Source: Pseudomonas sp. PSKL.D1 (GTDB taxonomy: Bacteria; Pseudomonadota; Gammaproteobacteria; Pseudomonadales; Pseudomonadaceae). Taken from it: a DNA stretch of 64,000 bases. The DNA lies in assembly GCF_028898945.1 (NCBI RefSeq), contig NZ_CP118607.1:1598001-1662000 (forward strand), given 5' to 3'. Position 1 is the first letter of the stretch; the number at the start of each line of letters is the position of its first letter. The translations under genes were made by a program, and so were the position numbers. This document shows positions 45,694 to 57,830 of this stretch, in pieces. The notes beneath the pieces were generated by a model, which had not been told where the DNA came from, made no database searches, and saw only the letters and a list, made by a program, of their open reading frames with translations.

Positions 45694-45778
45694 TGTAGGA
45701 GCGGATTTATCCGCGATGCAGCCAGCGCGGTGGATGGCACCGGCTAGGCTGGTGATCGCGGCTGGAGCCGCTCCTACA
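45694..45778. repeat. Degenerate extragenic palindrome pair, class 1
   Basis: TGTAGGAGCGGATTTATCCG at the left and GCGGCTGGAGCCGCTCCTACA at the right around a 40-base centre. The two halves have diverged in their stem sequence. It lies just after phhB. Confidence 0.7.
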
Positions 45779-45788
45779 AGGGTTGTGT

Positions 45789-46145
45789 TTACTTGCGGCC
45801 TTCGGCGGTTTTGGCAACTTTGTCGGTGCGCGCACACATGATGAAATCGTTGCGGTGCAGCCCTTTGATCGAGTGGCTCCACCAGGTCACGGTCACTTTG
45901 CCCCACTCGGTCAGCAGGCCCGGGTGGTGGCCTTCGGCTTCGGCAATTTCGCCCACGGCATTGGTGAAGGCCAGGGCGTGCTTGAAGTTTTTGAACAGGA
46001 ACACGCGCTCCAGCTCCATGTGGCCGTCGCGTGTTTCGATGTTCCATTCCGGGATTTCGCGGATCAGCGTGGCCAGCTCTTCGTCGGTGACTTTCGGCGC
46101 GTCGGCGCGGCAGGCTTCGCAATGGGCTTGGTTCAAGGCGGTCAT
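45789..46145 (-). CDS. phhB: Pterin-4a-carbinolamine dehydratase PhhB
   Basis: 118 residues. Regenerates the tetrahydropterin cofactor after phenylalanine hydroxylation by dehydrating the 4a-carbinolamine. The family motif [20 protein letters not shown] (about 72-91) holds the catalytic histidines, with a third His in [11 protein letters not shown]. Start [19 protein letters not shown] matches homologues. It starts 38 bases downstream of phhA and belongs to the same operon. Confidence 0.95.
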   Translation of the reverse strand: MTALNQAHCEACRADAPKVTDEELATLIREIPEWNIETRDGHMELERVFLFKNFKHALAFTNAVGEIAEAEGHHPGLLTEWGKVTVTWWSHSIKGLHRNDFIMCARTDKVAKTAEGRK

Positions 46146-46183
46146 GGGTGTTTTCCGGTTGGAGTTGTTATCGGCAAGGCGGC

Positions 46184-46972
46184 TCAGGCGGCCGCCTTGG
46201 GTGGAAATTTCGGTGCATGCAGCCCCAGCTGCATGGCCTGCTGGACCATGCCCATGATGTCTTCGTGGGCCAGATCGAACAGGCGCTTGAGGTTGGGCAG
46301 CACGAAATACAGTGGCTGCAGGATGTCGATGCGGTACGGGGTGCGCATGGCTTCGATCGGGTCGAAGGCTTGGTGCTCCGGCTCGCCAGACAAACTGTAG
46401 ACGGTCTCCTTCGGCGAGGAGAGGATGCCGCCGCCATAGATCTTGCGACCTTGCGGGGTCTCCATCAGGCCGAACTCGATGGTCATCCAGTACAGGCGGG
46501 CCAGGTAAACCCGTTGTTCCTTGGTCGCTGCCAGGCCGAGTTTGCCGTAAGTGTGGGTAAATTCGGCGAACCACGGGTTGGTCAGCAGTGGGCAGTGGCC
46601 GAAGATCTCGTGGAAGATGTCCGGCTCTTGCAGGTAGTCCAGTTCTTCCGGGGTGCGGATGAAGGTGGCGACCGGGAAGCGCTTGCTGGCCAGTAATTCA
46701 AAGAAGGTCTGGAAGGGGATCAGCGCCGGCACTCGGGCGACTTGCCAGCCGGTGGTGGCGCCCAGCACTTTGTTGATTTCGCCCAGTTGCGGAATGCGGT
46801 CATGGGGCAGCTTGAGCTGGTCGATGCCGTCGAGATATTCCTGGCAGGCGCGGCCTTCAACCACTTTCAACTGGCGGGTGATCAGGGTGTTCCAAACCGC
46901 ATGCTCTTGCTGCGGGTAGTCGATAAAACCATGCGCATCGGGCTCGCGTGCCACGTAGTGCGTCTGTTTCAT
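46184..46972 (-). CDS. phhA: Phenylalanine 4-monooxygenase PhhA
   Basis: 262 residues, the bacterial single-domain form. Hydroxylates phenylalanine to tyrosine with tetrahydropterin, O2 and ferrous iron. The iron ligands are visible: two His in [13 protein letters not shown] (about residues 121-133) and Glu in [11 protein letters not shown] (about residue 167). No ACT regulatory domain, unlike animal enzymes. Divergent from phhR with a PhhR-type box between them. Confidence 0.96.
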   Translation of the reverse strand: MKQTHYVAREPDAHGFIDYPQQEHAVWNTLITRQLKVVEGRACQEYLDGIDQLKLPHDRIPQLGEINKVLGATTGWQVARVPALIPFQTFFELLASKRFPVATFIRTPEELDYLQEPDIFHEIFGHCPLLTNPWFAEFTHTYGKLGLAATKEQRVYLARLYWMTIEFGLMETPQGRKIYGGGILSSPKETVYSLSGEPEHQAFDPIEAMRTPYRIDILQPLYFVLPNLKRLFDLAHEDIMGMVQQAMQLGLHAPKFPPKAAA

Positions 46973-47089
46973 GTGGCTCTCCTGGTGAGGGCTTTCTTGT
47001 TATGTCCACGACATGAACAAGAAATATCCCGCCTCTTGCCGGTTTGCACGGGGTAAGCGGGCCGCTTGAATGGCTTCTGATCATGGCTT

Positions 47090-47107
47090 TGTAACGATAG
47101 TTTTACA
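47090..47107. promoter_or_regulatory. PhhR/TyrR-type box between phhA and phhR
   Basis: TGTAAC-GATAGT-TTTACA, 11 of 12 consensus positions of TGTAAA-N6-TTTACA. It lies 118 bases upstream of the phhA start and 119 bases upstream of phhR, placed for activation of phhAB and possible autoregulation. Confidence 0.75.
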
Positions 47108-47225
47108 AAATGACTCGCGTGCCGGAAAATCTGGGTGTTTCGGCTGGCCTTGCACCGCGCTTTGTCAGCTTTTCTTTACGACTTTTCCGCGCGGATTTGA
47201 AAAACTTCGCGTCTCGAGAGCTCAC

Positions 47226-48785
47226 ATGCGCATCAAAGTCCATTGCCAGAACCGCATCGGCATTCTTCGCGACATCCTCAACTTGCTGGTGGAGTACGGC
47301 ATCAACGTGCTGCGCGGCGAGGTGGGTGGCGACCATGGCAATGCCATCTACCTGCACTGCCCTAACCTGGTGAACCTGCAATTTCAGGCGTTGCGGCCGA
47401 AATTCGAGTCGATTGCCGGGGTGTTCGGGGTCAAGCGGGTTGGCCTGATGCCCAGCGAGCGGCGGCACATGGAGCTCAATGCCCTGCTGGGGGCGCTGGA
47501 CTTTCCGGTGTTATCGGTGGACATGGGCGGTAGCATCGTCGCGGCCAACCGCACGGCGGCGCAGCTGCTCGGGGTGCGGGTCGATGAGGTGCCTGGCATG
47601 CCGCTGGCGCGTTATGTGGAGGATTTTGACCTGCCGGAGCTGGTGCGAGCCAACAAGTCGCGCATCAACGGCTTGCGGGTAAAGGTCAGGGGCGATGTGT
47701 TCCTGGCCGATATTGCGCCGCTGCAGTCCGAGCACGATGACAGCGAGGCGCTGGCTGGTGCTGTGCTGACCTTGCATCGCGCCGATCGTATCGGTGAGCG
47801 CATCTACAACGTACGCAAGCAGGAGCTGCGCGGTTTTGACAGCATCTTCCAGAGTTCGCGGGTGATGGCGGCGGTGGTGCGCGAGGCGCGGCGCATGGCG
47901 CCGCTGGATGCGCCGCTGTTGATCGAGGGTGAAACCGGCACCGGCAAGGAGTTGCTGGCCCGGGCCTGCCACCTGGCGAGCCCGCGTGGCCAGGCACCGC
48001 TGATGGCGCTCAACTGTGCCGGCCTGCCGGAGTCCATGGCGGAAACCGAACTGTTCGGCTATGGCCCCGGGGCATTCGAAGGCGCGCGGGCCGAAGGCAA
48101 GCTGGGCCTGCTGGAGCTGACCGCTGGCGGTACCTTGTTCCTGGACGGGGTGGGGGAGATGAGCCCGCGCCTGCAGGTGAAGCTGCTGCGCTTTTTGCAG
48201 GACGGTTGCTTCCGCCGCGTGGGTAGCGATGAAGAGGTTTATCTGGACGTGCGTGTGATTTGCGCCACGCAGGTGGATTTGTCGGAGCTGTGCGCCCGTG
48301 GCGAGTTCCGCCAGGACCTGTATCACCGGCTCAACGTGCTGTCGCTGCACATTCCGCCTTTGCGTGAGTGCATGGATGGCCTGGAAGGGTTGGTTCAGCA
48401 CTTTCTCGATCAGGCCAGTCGCCAGATTGGCTGCGCCTTGCCACGGTTGGCGCCGGCGGCGATGGATAAACTCGCACACTATCACTGGCCGGGTAATGTG
48501 CGGCAACTGGAGAACGTGTTGTTCCAGGCCGTATCGTTGTGTGAGGGTGGGGTAGTTAAAGGCGAACATATACGTTTGCCAGATTATGGTGTGCGCCAGC
48601 CATTGGGTGAGTTTTCGCTGGAAGGCGAACTTTCGGATATTGTCGGGCGGTTTGAAAAGGCGGTGCTGGAAAGTTTGATGGGGGAATACACCAGCAGTCG
48701 CGCATTAGGCAAAAGATTGGGTGTTTCGCATACTACGATTGCCAATAAGTTGCGTGACTATTCGCTTGGGAAGTCGGTGGAATGA
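47226..48785 (+). CDS. phhR: TyrR-family activator PhhR
   Basis: 519 residues. N-terminal ACT domain (MRIKVHCQNRIGILRDIL), PAS-like domain (about 80-190), AAA+ domain with Walker A GETGTGKE (about 234-241) and a C-terminal Fis-type helix-turn-helix (SRALGKRLGVSHTTIANKLR). The sigma-54 contact loop GAFTGA reads GAFEGA, as expected for TyrR-type proteins that work with sigma-70. Binds phenylalanine or tyrosine and activates aromatic catabolism genes. ATG at 47226; the longer in-frame start at 47070 would remove the ACT domain from the N-terminus and overlap the promoter. Confidence 0.95.
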   Translation: MRIKVHCQNRIGILRDILNLLVEYGINVLRGEVGGDHGNAIYLHCPNLVNLQFQALRPKFESIAGVFGVKRVGLMPSERRHMELNALLGALDFPVLSVDMGGSIVAANRTAAQLLGVRVDEVPGMPLARYVEDFDLPELVRANKSRINGLRVKVRGDVFLADIAPLQSEHDDSEALAGAVLTLHRADRIGERIYNVRKQELRGFDSIFQSSRVMAAVVREARRMAPLDAPLLIEGETGTGKELLARACHLASPRGQAPLMALNCAGLPESMAETELFGYGPGAFEGARAEGKLGLLELTAGGTLFLDGVGEMSPRLQVKLLRFLQDGCFRRVGSDEEVYLDVRVICATQVDLSELCARGEFRQDLYHRLNVLSLHIPPLRECMDGLEGLVQHFLDQASRQIGCALPRLAPAAMDKLAHYHWPGNVRQLENVLFQAVSLCEGGVVKGEHIRLPDYGVRQPLGEFSLEGELSDIVGRFEKAVLESLMGEYTSSRALGKRLGVSHTTIANKLRDYSLGKSVE

Positions 48786-48798
48786 TTCAAGGGGCCTC

Positions 48799-48857
48799 TG
48801 TAGGAGCGGCCTTGCCGGGACGCCGGACCGGTCGGAAAGGGCCCCGGCGGGGCCCCG
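48799..48857. repeat. Single REP-like core plus GC-rich hairpin after phhR
   Basis: TGTAGGAGCGGCCTTGCCGG at the left and GGGCCCCGGCGGGGCCCC hairpin at the right. A solitary, degenerate member of the repeat family between convergent phhR and DUF2790 genes; the hairpin may end both transcripts. Confidence 0.6.
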
Positions 48858-48862
48858 AACGA

Positions 48863-49117
48863 TCACCCGTTGGAGCAGCCGTTCCCCATCACGCGGTATT
48901 CGAGAATGTGCCGTTGGCCCTTGGAGTCTTCATAGGTCATGCGGGCAGGCACTACTTCGCACACGTTGGGCACTTCGCTCATGGAGATGACGCGGGCAAT
49001 GTCCAGGTGCTGCGAGTAGCTGTACTGTTCAACCGGAATCTGCCCGGCATCGTTTGCCTCGCCGGCAAGTGCCGCACCGCAAACACTGCCAAGTACCAAT
49101 ACCAGTAACGCTTTCAT
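48863..49117 (-). CDS. DUF2790 small secreted protein
   Basis: 84 residues. Signal peptide MKALLVLVLGSVCGAALA, then YSQHLDIARVISMSEVPNVC and the DUF2790 core MTYEDSKGQRHILEYRVMGNGC. Two Cys in the mature part could form a disulfide. Function unknown; the family is largely restricted to pseudomonads, often several copies per genome. Single gene, divergent from acsA. Confidence 0.85.
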   Translation of the reverse strand: MKALLVLVLGSVCGAALAGEANDAGQIPVEQYSYSQHLDIARVISMSEVPNVCEVVPARMTYEDSKGQRHILEYRVMGNGCSNG

Positions 49118-49543
49118 TTTCTATTTACCTGTCTAAGGTCGTGAGGGGGCACGCGGCGCTCGTGGCGCCGCGAGTACAGCCTAAGTTCAACTATCGGGAT
49201 TAGAGGGGGATTAACGTGTTGCCTTCGTGGGGGCTGTTACTGTTACCAGTTGTTAATCGCCTTGCCGTTGTTGGCGGAATGAATTTTAGGCCTCGGTAAT
49301 TAAGGGAAACAGGGGGTGTTTTGATAAAGTTTTTTCGCCTTTTGACAGAATCTGTAACAATCCCCCGGCAAAATCCCCTGCATTTTCCCTTCGCCAGGCC
49401 GCCGGCCGCGGGCTAGAGCCTTCCCCGCGAAATTCGCCAAGTCTGGCTGGCTGCGCTACTACCATCGTCGTATGGTTTTTGCCGCTCTGGTACAGTTACA
49501 AACGGTTCCATACAAAAACAACTATTACACCGAGGTAACACAG
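49118..49543. promoter_or_regulatory. Divergent intergenic region upstream of acsA
   Basis: 426 bases without a convincing gene. AT-rich from about 49190 to 49380. I see no clear -24/-12 or -35/-10 pair that I would defend. Presumably carries the regulated acsA promoter. Confidence 0.35.
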
Positions 49544-51505
<1,962 letters not shown>

Positions 51506-51531
51506 CGATTGCGGCCTGCCGGCCTGATTGA

Positions 51532-51564
51532 AACCCCGCCCGGGCAACCCGGCGGGGTTTTTGC
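51532..51564 (+). terminator. Rho-independent terminator of acsA
   Basis: AACCCCGCCCGGG pairs with CCCGGCGGGGTT (one bulged C) around CAA, followed by five T residues. Lies 27 bases after the acsA stop. Confidence 0.88.
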
Positions 51565-51810
51565 TTTACTGTTACCCGACATTCATCCGTAACTGATGTG
51601 CTACCGGGCGTGCACCGGGGCGGGGCAGAAAGAAACGTTTTTGTGCGTTACTGGTGCGATTTTGTTGGCATTTTTTGCAAGGCAGCACGCTGCGCTTGCC
51701 GTATTACAAGGGTTTGCCAATAATAGGCCCGCTAATTGCTAGTTCAATAGGTTCTATTCCTTGCGCTTTTGCATATTTTGCATTGGCTGTCAACATTGCC
51801 CGTTGCCGTT

Positions 51811-51852
51811 TCAAGCGCTTCTGTAAGTAGTTGTCGCTTTGAAGAAATATCG
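51811..51852 (+). promoter_or_regulatory. ArgR-type tandem operator upstream of aotJ
   Basis: Two half-sites of the TGTCGC-N8-AA-N5 type in direct repeat with 21-base period. The distal one (51811-51831) has TCAAGC-N8-AA; the proximal one (51832-51852) has a perfect TGTCGC-N8-AA. A -10-like TAAAAT begins 17 bases after the end (51869-51874), consistent with activation from the -35 region. Confidence 0.65.
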
Positions 51853-51997
51853 ACTACCGGGCTGTCGTTAAAATGCCACTCACTCGCTCGTGGTCTGCGA
51901 CCTAGGTCGAACCCTGCGCGGCTCGCGTTGTACCCATTCGCATATCGGGCAGTTGTTACCCCTGCCTTGTATTGCCCCGTACCGATGGAGTTACCTG

Positions 51998-52783
51998 ATG
52001 AAGAAGCTCGCACTGCTTGGCGCCCTGGCGCTTTCCGTGTTTTCCCTGGTGTCGCAGGCCGATGAAAAACCGTTGAAAATCGGTATCGAAGCCGCCTACC
52101 CACCCTTCGCCTTCAAGCAGCCTGACGGCAGCATCGCCGGTTTCGACTACGACATCGGCAATGCCCTGTGTGAAGAAATGAAAGCCAAGTGCACCTGGGT
52201 CGAGCAGGAATTCGATGGCCTGATCCCGGCGCTGAAAGTGCGCAAGATCGACGCCATCCTGTCGTCGATGTCCATCACCGAAGACCGCAAGAAGTCCGTC
52301 GACTTCACCAAGCGCTACTACCTGACCCCTGCCCGCCTGGTCATGAAGGAAGGCACCGCCGTCTCCGAAAGCCTGGATGAACTCAAAGGCAAGAAGATCG
52401 GCGTGCAGCGCGGCTCGATCCACGACCGCTTCGCCAAGGAAGTGCTGGCACCGAAAGGCGCCACCGTCGTGCCATACGGCACCCAGAACGAAATCTACCT
52501 GGACGTCGCCGCCGGCCGCCTGGACGGCACCGTTGCCGACGCCACGCTGCTGGAAGACGGCTTCCTGAAAACCGACGCCGGCAAGGGCTTCGCCTTCGTT
52601 GGCCCATCGTTCACCGACGTGAAGTACTTCGGTGACGGCGTGGGCATTGCCGTACGTAAAGGCGACAAGGCCAACGCCGACCGCATCAACGCGGCCATCG
52701 ACGCCATTCGCGCCAACGGCAAGTACAAGCAAATTCAAGACAAGTACTTCAATTTCGACATCTACGGTCCAGACTCGAAGTAA
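51998..52783 (+). CDS. aotJ: Arginine/ornithine ABC transporter periplasmic binding protein AotJ
   Basis: 261 residues. Signal peptide [21 protein letters not shown]. Family 3 solute-binding fold: [54 protein letters not shown] and the hinge [14 protein letters not shown]. Two Cys (in LCEEMKAKC) probably form the disulfide known in LAO/HisJ proteins. ATG at 51998 with TGGAG upstream. First gene of aotJQMP-argR; a terminator-like hairpin after it may raise its level over the membrane subunits. Confidence 0.93.
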   Translation: MKKLALLGALALSVFSLVSQADEKPLKIGIEAAYPPFAFKQPDGSIAGFDYDIGNALCEEMKAKCTWVEQEFDGLIPALKVRKIDAILSSMSITEDRKKSVDFTKRYYLTPARLVMKEGTAVSESLDELKGKKIGVQRGSIHDRFAKEVLAPKGATVVPYGTQNEIYLDVAAGRLDGTVADATLLEDGFLKTDAGKGFAFVGPSFTDVKYFGDGVGIAVRKGDKANADRINAAIDAIRANGKYKQIQDKYFNFDIYGPDSK

Positions 52784-52804
52784 GACGTCGAGTTTCACCT
52801 GTGC

Positions 52805-52846
52805 AATGGTGCAAACAGCAGAGGCTCTGAGGTTTGCACCATTTTT
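52805..52846 (+). terminator. Attenuator-like hairpin between aotJ and aotQ
   Basis: AATGGTGCAAAC (52805-52816) pairs perfectly with GTTTGCACCATT (52832-52843) and a T-run follows. Resembles an intrinsic terminator inside the operon, which would allow partial readthrough to the permease genes or protect the aotJ messenger. Confidence 0.75.
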
Positions 52847-52871
52847 CATTCTCTAGGTCGAGGACCTCATC

Positions 52872-53561
52872 ATGTTGAAAGGCTACGGGGCAGTCATCCT
52901 CGACGGGGCGTGGCTGACGCTGCAGCTCGCCCTGTCGTCGATGGCCCTGGCCATCGTGCTCGGCCTGATCGGTGTGGCGCTGCGCTTGTCGCCGGTGCGC
53001 TGGCTGGCCTGGCTGGGCGATATGTATTCCACCGTGATCCGCGGCATTCCGGACCTGGTGCTGATCCTGCTGATCTTCTACGGCGGCCAGGACATCATCA
53101 ACCGTGTGGCCCCGCTGGTGGGCTATGACGACTACATCGACCTGAACCCACTGGCTGCCGGTATCGGCACCCTGGGCTTCATCTTTGGCGCCTACCTGTC
53201 GGAAACCTTCCGCGGCGCCTTCCTCGGTATTCCCAAGGGCCAGGCCGAAGCCGGCGTGGCCTATGGCATGAGCAACCGCCAGGTATTCTTCCGCATCCAG
53301 GTGCCGCAGATGATTCGCCTGGCGATCCCGGGCTTCACCAACAACTGGCTGGTGCTGACCAAGGCCACGGCACTGATTTCGGTGGTGGGCCTGCAGGACA
53401 TGATGTTCAAGGCCAAGCAGGCGGCAGACGCCACCCGCGAACCCTTTACCTTCTTCCTGGCGGTGGCGGCGTTGTACCTGGTGCTGACCAGTGTCTCGCT
53501 GCTGGCCCTGAAGTATCTCGAAAGGCGCTACTCGGTGGGCGTGAAGGTGGCTGAACTATGA
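52872..53561 (+). CDS. aotQ: Arginine/ornithine ABC transporter permease AotQ
   Basis: 229 residues, about five membrane segments. HisQ-type permease with the EAA loop (GIPKGQAEAGVAYGMSNRQV, about 117-136) that docks the ATPase. Start MLKGYGAVILDGAWLTLQLA; GAGGA precedes it. Overlaps aotM by four bases (ATGA). Confidence 0.93.
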   Translation: MLKGYGAVILDGAWLTLQLALSSMALAIVLGLIGVALRLSPVRWLAWLGDMYSTVIRGIPDLVLILLIFYGGQDIINRVAPLVGYDDYIDLNPLAAGIGTLGFIFGAYLSETFRGAFLGIPKGQAEAGVAYGMSNRQVFFRIQVPQMIRLAIPGFTNNWLVLTKATALISVVGLQDMMFKAKQAADATREPFTFFLAVAALYLVLTSVSLLALKYLERRYSVGVKVAEL

Positions 53562-54256
53562 TTTTCGACTACAACGTCGTCTGGGAGGCCATGCCGCTTT
53601 ACATCGGCGGCCTGCTGACCACCCTCAAGTTGCTGGCGATTTCGCTGTTCTTTGGCCTGCTCGCGGCGATTCCGCTGGCGCTGATGCGGGTGTCGAAACA
53701 GCCGGTGGTTAACATGGCTGCGTGGCTGTACACCTACGTCATCCGTGGCACGCCGATGCTGGTGCAGCTGTTTCTGATCTACTACGGCCTGGCGCAGTTC
53801 GAGGCGGTGCGCGAGAGCATCTTCTGGCCATGGCTGTCCAGTGCCACCTTCTGTGCGTGCCTGGCGTTTGGCATCAATACCAGCGCCTATACCGCAGAGA
53901 TCATCGCCGGCAGCCTCAAGGCCACGCCTCATGGCGAGATCGAGGCGGCCAAGGCCATGGGCATGTCGCGCGCGAAAATGTACCGCCGCATCCTGCTGCC
54001 ATCGGCCATGCGCCGGGCGCTGCCGCAGTACAGCAACGAAGTGATCATGATGCTGCAGACCACCAGTCTGGCCTCGATCGTGACCCTGATCGACATCACC
54101 GGTGCCGCGCGCACGGTCAATGCCCAGTATTACCTGCCTTTCGAGGCCTACATCACGGCGGGCGTGTTCTACCTGTGCCTGACCTTCATTCTGGTGCGCC
54201 TGTTCAAGTTGGCCGAACGCCGCTGGCTCGGCTACCTGGCGCCGCGCAAGCACTGA
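53558..54256 (+). CDS. aotM: Arginine/ornithine ABC transporter permease AotM
   Basis: 232 residues. HisM-type partner permease; EAA loop HGEIEAAKAMGMSRAKMYRR (about 126-145). RGTPMLVQLFLIYYGL near residue 63 is typical. Translation is probably coupled to aotQ through the ATGA overlap. Confidence 0.93.
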   Translation: MIFDYNVVWEAMPLYIGGLLTTLKLLAISLFFGLLAAIPLALMRVSKQPVVNMAAWLYTYVIRGTPMLVQLFLIYYGLAQFEAVRESIFWPWLSSATFCACLAFGINTSAYTAEIIAGSLKATPHGEIEAAKAMGMSRAKMYRRILLPSAMRRALPQYSNEVIMMLQTTSLASIVTLIDITGAARTVNAQYYLPFEAYITAGVFYLCLTFILVRLFKLAERRWLGYLAPRKH

Positions 54257-54278
54257 ACGCTCTGTGAGAACCGACAGC

Positions 54279-55043
54279 ATGTACAAACTCGAAGTCCAAG
54301 ACCTGCACAAGCGCTACGGCAGCCATGAAGTGCTCAAGGGCGTGTCCCTGGCGGCGAAAGCGGGCGATGTGATCAGCATCATCGGCTCCAGCGGCTCGGG
54401 CAAGTCCACCTTCCTGCGCTGCATCAACCTGCTTGAACAGCCGCACGCGGGCAAGATCCTGCTCAACAACGAAGAGCTCAAGTTGCAGCCCGGCAAGGAC
54501 GGCGCGCTCAAGGCTGCCGACCCGCGCCAGTTGCAGCGCATGCGTTCGCGCTTGTCGATGGTGTTCCAGCACTTCAACCTGTGGTCGCACATGACCGCGC
54601 TGGAAAACATCATCGAAGCCCCGGTGCACGTGCTGGGCGTGAACAGGAAAGAAGCCCTGGAAAAGGCCGAGCATTACCTGGCCAAGGTGGGCGTGGCTCA
54701 TCGCAAGGATGCTTTCCCCGGCCACATGTCCGGTGGTGAGCAACAACGTGTGGCAATTGCCCGGGCCCTGGCCATGGAGCCGGAGGTTATGCTGTTCGAC
54801 GAACCCACCTCGGCGCTCGACCCCGAGCTGGTGGGCGATGTGCTCAAGGTGATGCAGGCGCTGGCCCAGGAAGGCCGGACCATGGTGGTGGTAACCCACG
54901 AAATGGGCTTCGCCCGCGAGGTATCCAACCAACTGGTATTCCTGCACAAAGGCCTGGTGGAAGAAACCGGCTGCCCACGCGAAGTGCTGGCCAACCCGCA
55001 ATCGGAGCGGCTCAAGCAGTTTCTCTCGGGCAGCCTGAAGTAA
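54279..55043 (+). CDS. aotP: Arginine/ornithine ABC transporter ATP-binding protein AotP
   Basis: 254 residues. HisP-type ATPase: Walker A GSSGSGKST (about 37-45), Q-loop FQHFNLW, signature HMSGGEQQRVAIARAL, Walker B VMLFDEPTSALDP, switch His in VTHEMGF. ATG at 54279 (MYKLEVQDLHKRYG) matches homologues; GTG 54264 is the longer alternative. Precedes argR by 98 bases. Confidence 0.93.
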   Translation: MYKLEVQDLHKRYGSHEVLKGVSLAAKAGDVISIIGSSGSGKSTFLRCINLLEQPHAGKILLNNEELKLQPGKDGALKAADPRQLQRMRSRLSMVFQHFNLWSHMTALENIIEAPVHVLGVNRKEALEKAEHYLAKVGVAHRKDAFPGHMSGGEQQRVAIARALAMEPEVMLFDEPTSALDPELVGDVLKVMQALAQEGRTMVVVTHEMGFAREVSNQLVFLHKGLVEETGCPREVLANPQSERLKQFLSGSLK

Positions 55044-55141
55044 AAGGCTGCACCTTTGCACCAGAATAGGGCATGCTGCGTTACGCGCGGGGTGCCCTGG
55101 CGCCACAGACTCGAACGACCTCAGGTTTCGGACCGCACTTT

Positions 55142-56122
55142 ATGACCACCCAGCGAATCGGTTTTCTCATCTGGCCCAGCACCAAGCCATTGACTTTGGC
55201 GCTGGCGGAGGAAGTGTTGCAGGTGGCCCAGCGGGTGCATCCGGATGTGGTCTACGAGCTGTCGTTTCTGCAGGCTGAGCCTGCTGAAGAAGGTAGCTGG
55301 CGCCTGCCAGGCGAGCCGTGGAATGGTCGCCTCGAAGGCTGCCACAAACTGTTTTTGTTGGCGGATGACTTGCCACAGGCGATCGGTTCGGCGCTGTCGG
55401 CTGCGCTCAAGCAGCTGGCTCGCAGTGGTTGCATGATTGGCGGGCTTTCGGCGGGCGTGTACCCGTTGGCCATGCTGGGTTTGCTGGATGGCTACCGCGC
55501 CGCGGTGCATTGGCGCTGGCAGGATGATTTTGCCGAGCGCTTCCCCAAGGTAATTGCCACCAGCCACCTGTTCGATTGGGACCGTGACCGCCTGACGGCC
55601 TGTGGCGGCATGGCGGTGACCGACTTGCTGCTTGCGGTGCTGGCCCGTGATCACGGGGCGGAGCTGGCTGGGGCGGTGTCAGAGGAATTGGTGGTGGAGC
55701 GCATTCGCGAGGGTGGCGAGCGCCAGCGCATTCCGCTGCAGAACCGCCTGGGTTCGAGCCACCCCAAGTTGACCCAGGCTGTGTTGCTGATGGAAGCCAA
55801 CATTGAAGAGCCGCTGACCACCGACGAAATCGCCCAGCACGTGTGCGTGTCGCGTCGGCAGTTGGAGCGGATCTTCAAGCAGTACCTCAACCGTGTGCCG
55901 AGCCAGTATTACCTGGAGCTGCGCCTGAACAAGGCGCGGCAGATGCTGATGCAGACCAGCAAGTCGATCATCCAGATCGGGTTGTCGTGCGGGTTCAGCT
56001 CGGGGCCGCATTTTTCCAGTGCGTATCGTAATTTCTTTGGTGCGACGCCACGGGAAGACCGGAACCAGCGGCGTAGCAGCAGCCCGTTCGAGTTGAGTTC
56101 GGCGCCGGCTGAGAAGGGCTGA
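55142..56122 (+). CDS. argR: Arginine-responsive AraC-family regulator ArgR
   Basis: 326 residues. N-terminal DJ-1/GATase-like domain (IGFLIWPSTKPLTLALAEEV; GGLSAGVYPLAMLGLLDGY) and AraC helix-turn-helix pair (TDEIAQHVCVSRRQLERIFK; SIIQIGLSCGFSSGPHFSSA). Unlike the hexameric E. coli ArgR, pseudomonad ArgR is of this AraC type and activates aot and aru genes with arginine. ATG at 55142. The position after aotP means readthrough could provide positive autoregulation, as described in P. aeruginosa. Confidence 0.93.
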   Translation: MTTQRIGFLIWPSTKPLTLALAEEVLQVAQRVHPDVVYELSFLQAEPAEEGSWRLPGEPWNGRLEGCHKLFLLADDLPQAIGSALSAALKQLARSGCMIGGLSAGVYPLAMLGLLDGYRAAVHWRWQDDFAERFPKVIATSHLFDWDRDRLTACGGMAVTDLLLAVLARDHGAELAGAVSEELVVERIREGGERQRIPLQNRLGSSHPKLTQAVLLMEANIEEPLTTDEIAQHVCVSRRQLERIFKQYLNRVPSQYYLELRLNKARQMLMQTSKSIIQIGLSCGFSSGPHFSSAYRNFFGATPREDRNQRRSSSPFELSSAPAEKG

Positions 56123-56153
56123 GGTTCGCGTGAGAATTGAGGTGTGGCTGAGG

Positions 56154-56252
56154 TCGAGCGCCGCCCTTGCGGCGCATCGCGGATAAATCCGCTCCTACAA
56201 CGGCCGCGTAGGAGCGGATTTATCCGCGATGCGCCGCAAGAGCGGCGCTCGA
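56154..56252. repeat. Paired extragenic palindrome, class 1, long arms
   Basis: TCGAGCGCCGC at 56154 faces GCGGCGCTCGA ending 56252; inner arms GCGGCGCATCGCGG / CCGCGATGCGCCGC are perfectly complementary, giving a nearly continuous 40-pair hairpin around the two REP cores. Between argR and aruC, both on the plus strand. Confidence 0.85.
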
Positions 56253-56321
56253 TTTGCGCCACACTGCAAAAACATCGCCCTACATTCACCCAGCCCCCTC
56301 TCTCCCGTACACTGCGCGATT

Positions 56322-56353
56322 GCGACAGTGTTTGTCGCATTGCCGTAAGCCCG
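56322..56353. promoter_or_regulatory. Upstream ArgR-like site with GCGACA/TGTCGC palindrome
   Basis: TGTCGC-N8-AA at 56333-56348 matches the ArgR half-site, and GCGACA-GTGTT-TGTCGC (56322-56338) forms an inverted repeat. A second, distal element 31 bases before the tandem operator at 56363. Confidence 0.4.
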
Positions 56354-56362
56354 GCCAAAACC

Positions 56363-57698
<1,336 letters not shown>

Positions 57699-57712
57699 TT
57701 CGCCTGCGACCC

Positions 57713-57789
57713 TTTCGCCGGCCCGAGGGTGGGCCGGCGAAACCTGATTACAAGCGCGGGCGCGTGATTGCAGGCGCCCGCCGTTTTTT
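57713..57789 (+). terminator. Two hairpins, the second terminator-like, between aruC and aruF
   Basis: First stem TTTCGCCGGCCC / GGGCCGGCGAAA (57713-57742). Second stem GCGGGCGC (57756-57763) / GCGCCCGC (57774-57781) followed by CG and six T residues. Looks like an intrinsic terminator or attenuator inside the aru operon. Confidence 0.75.
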
Positions 57790-57830
57790 CGTGCCGTCGT
57801 GTACGGCCAGTATTCCAAAGGAGTGACACC

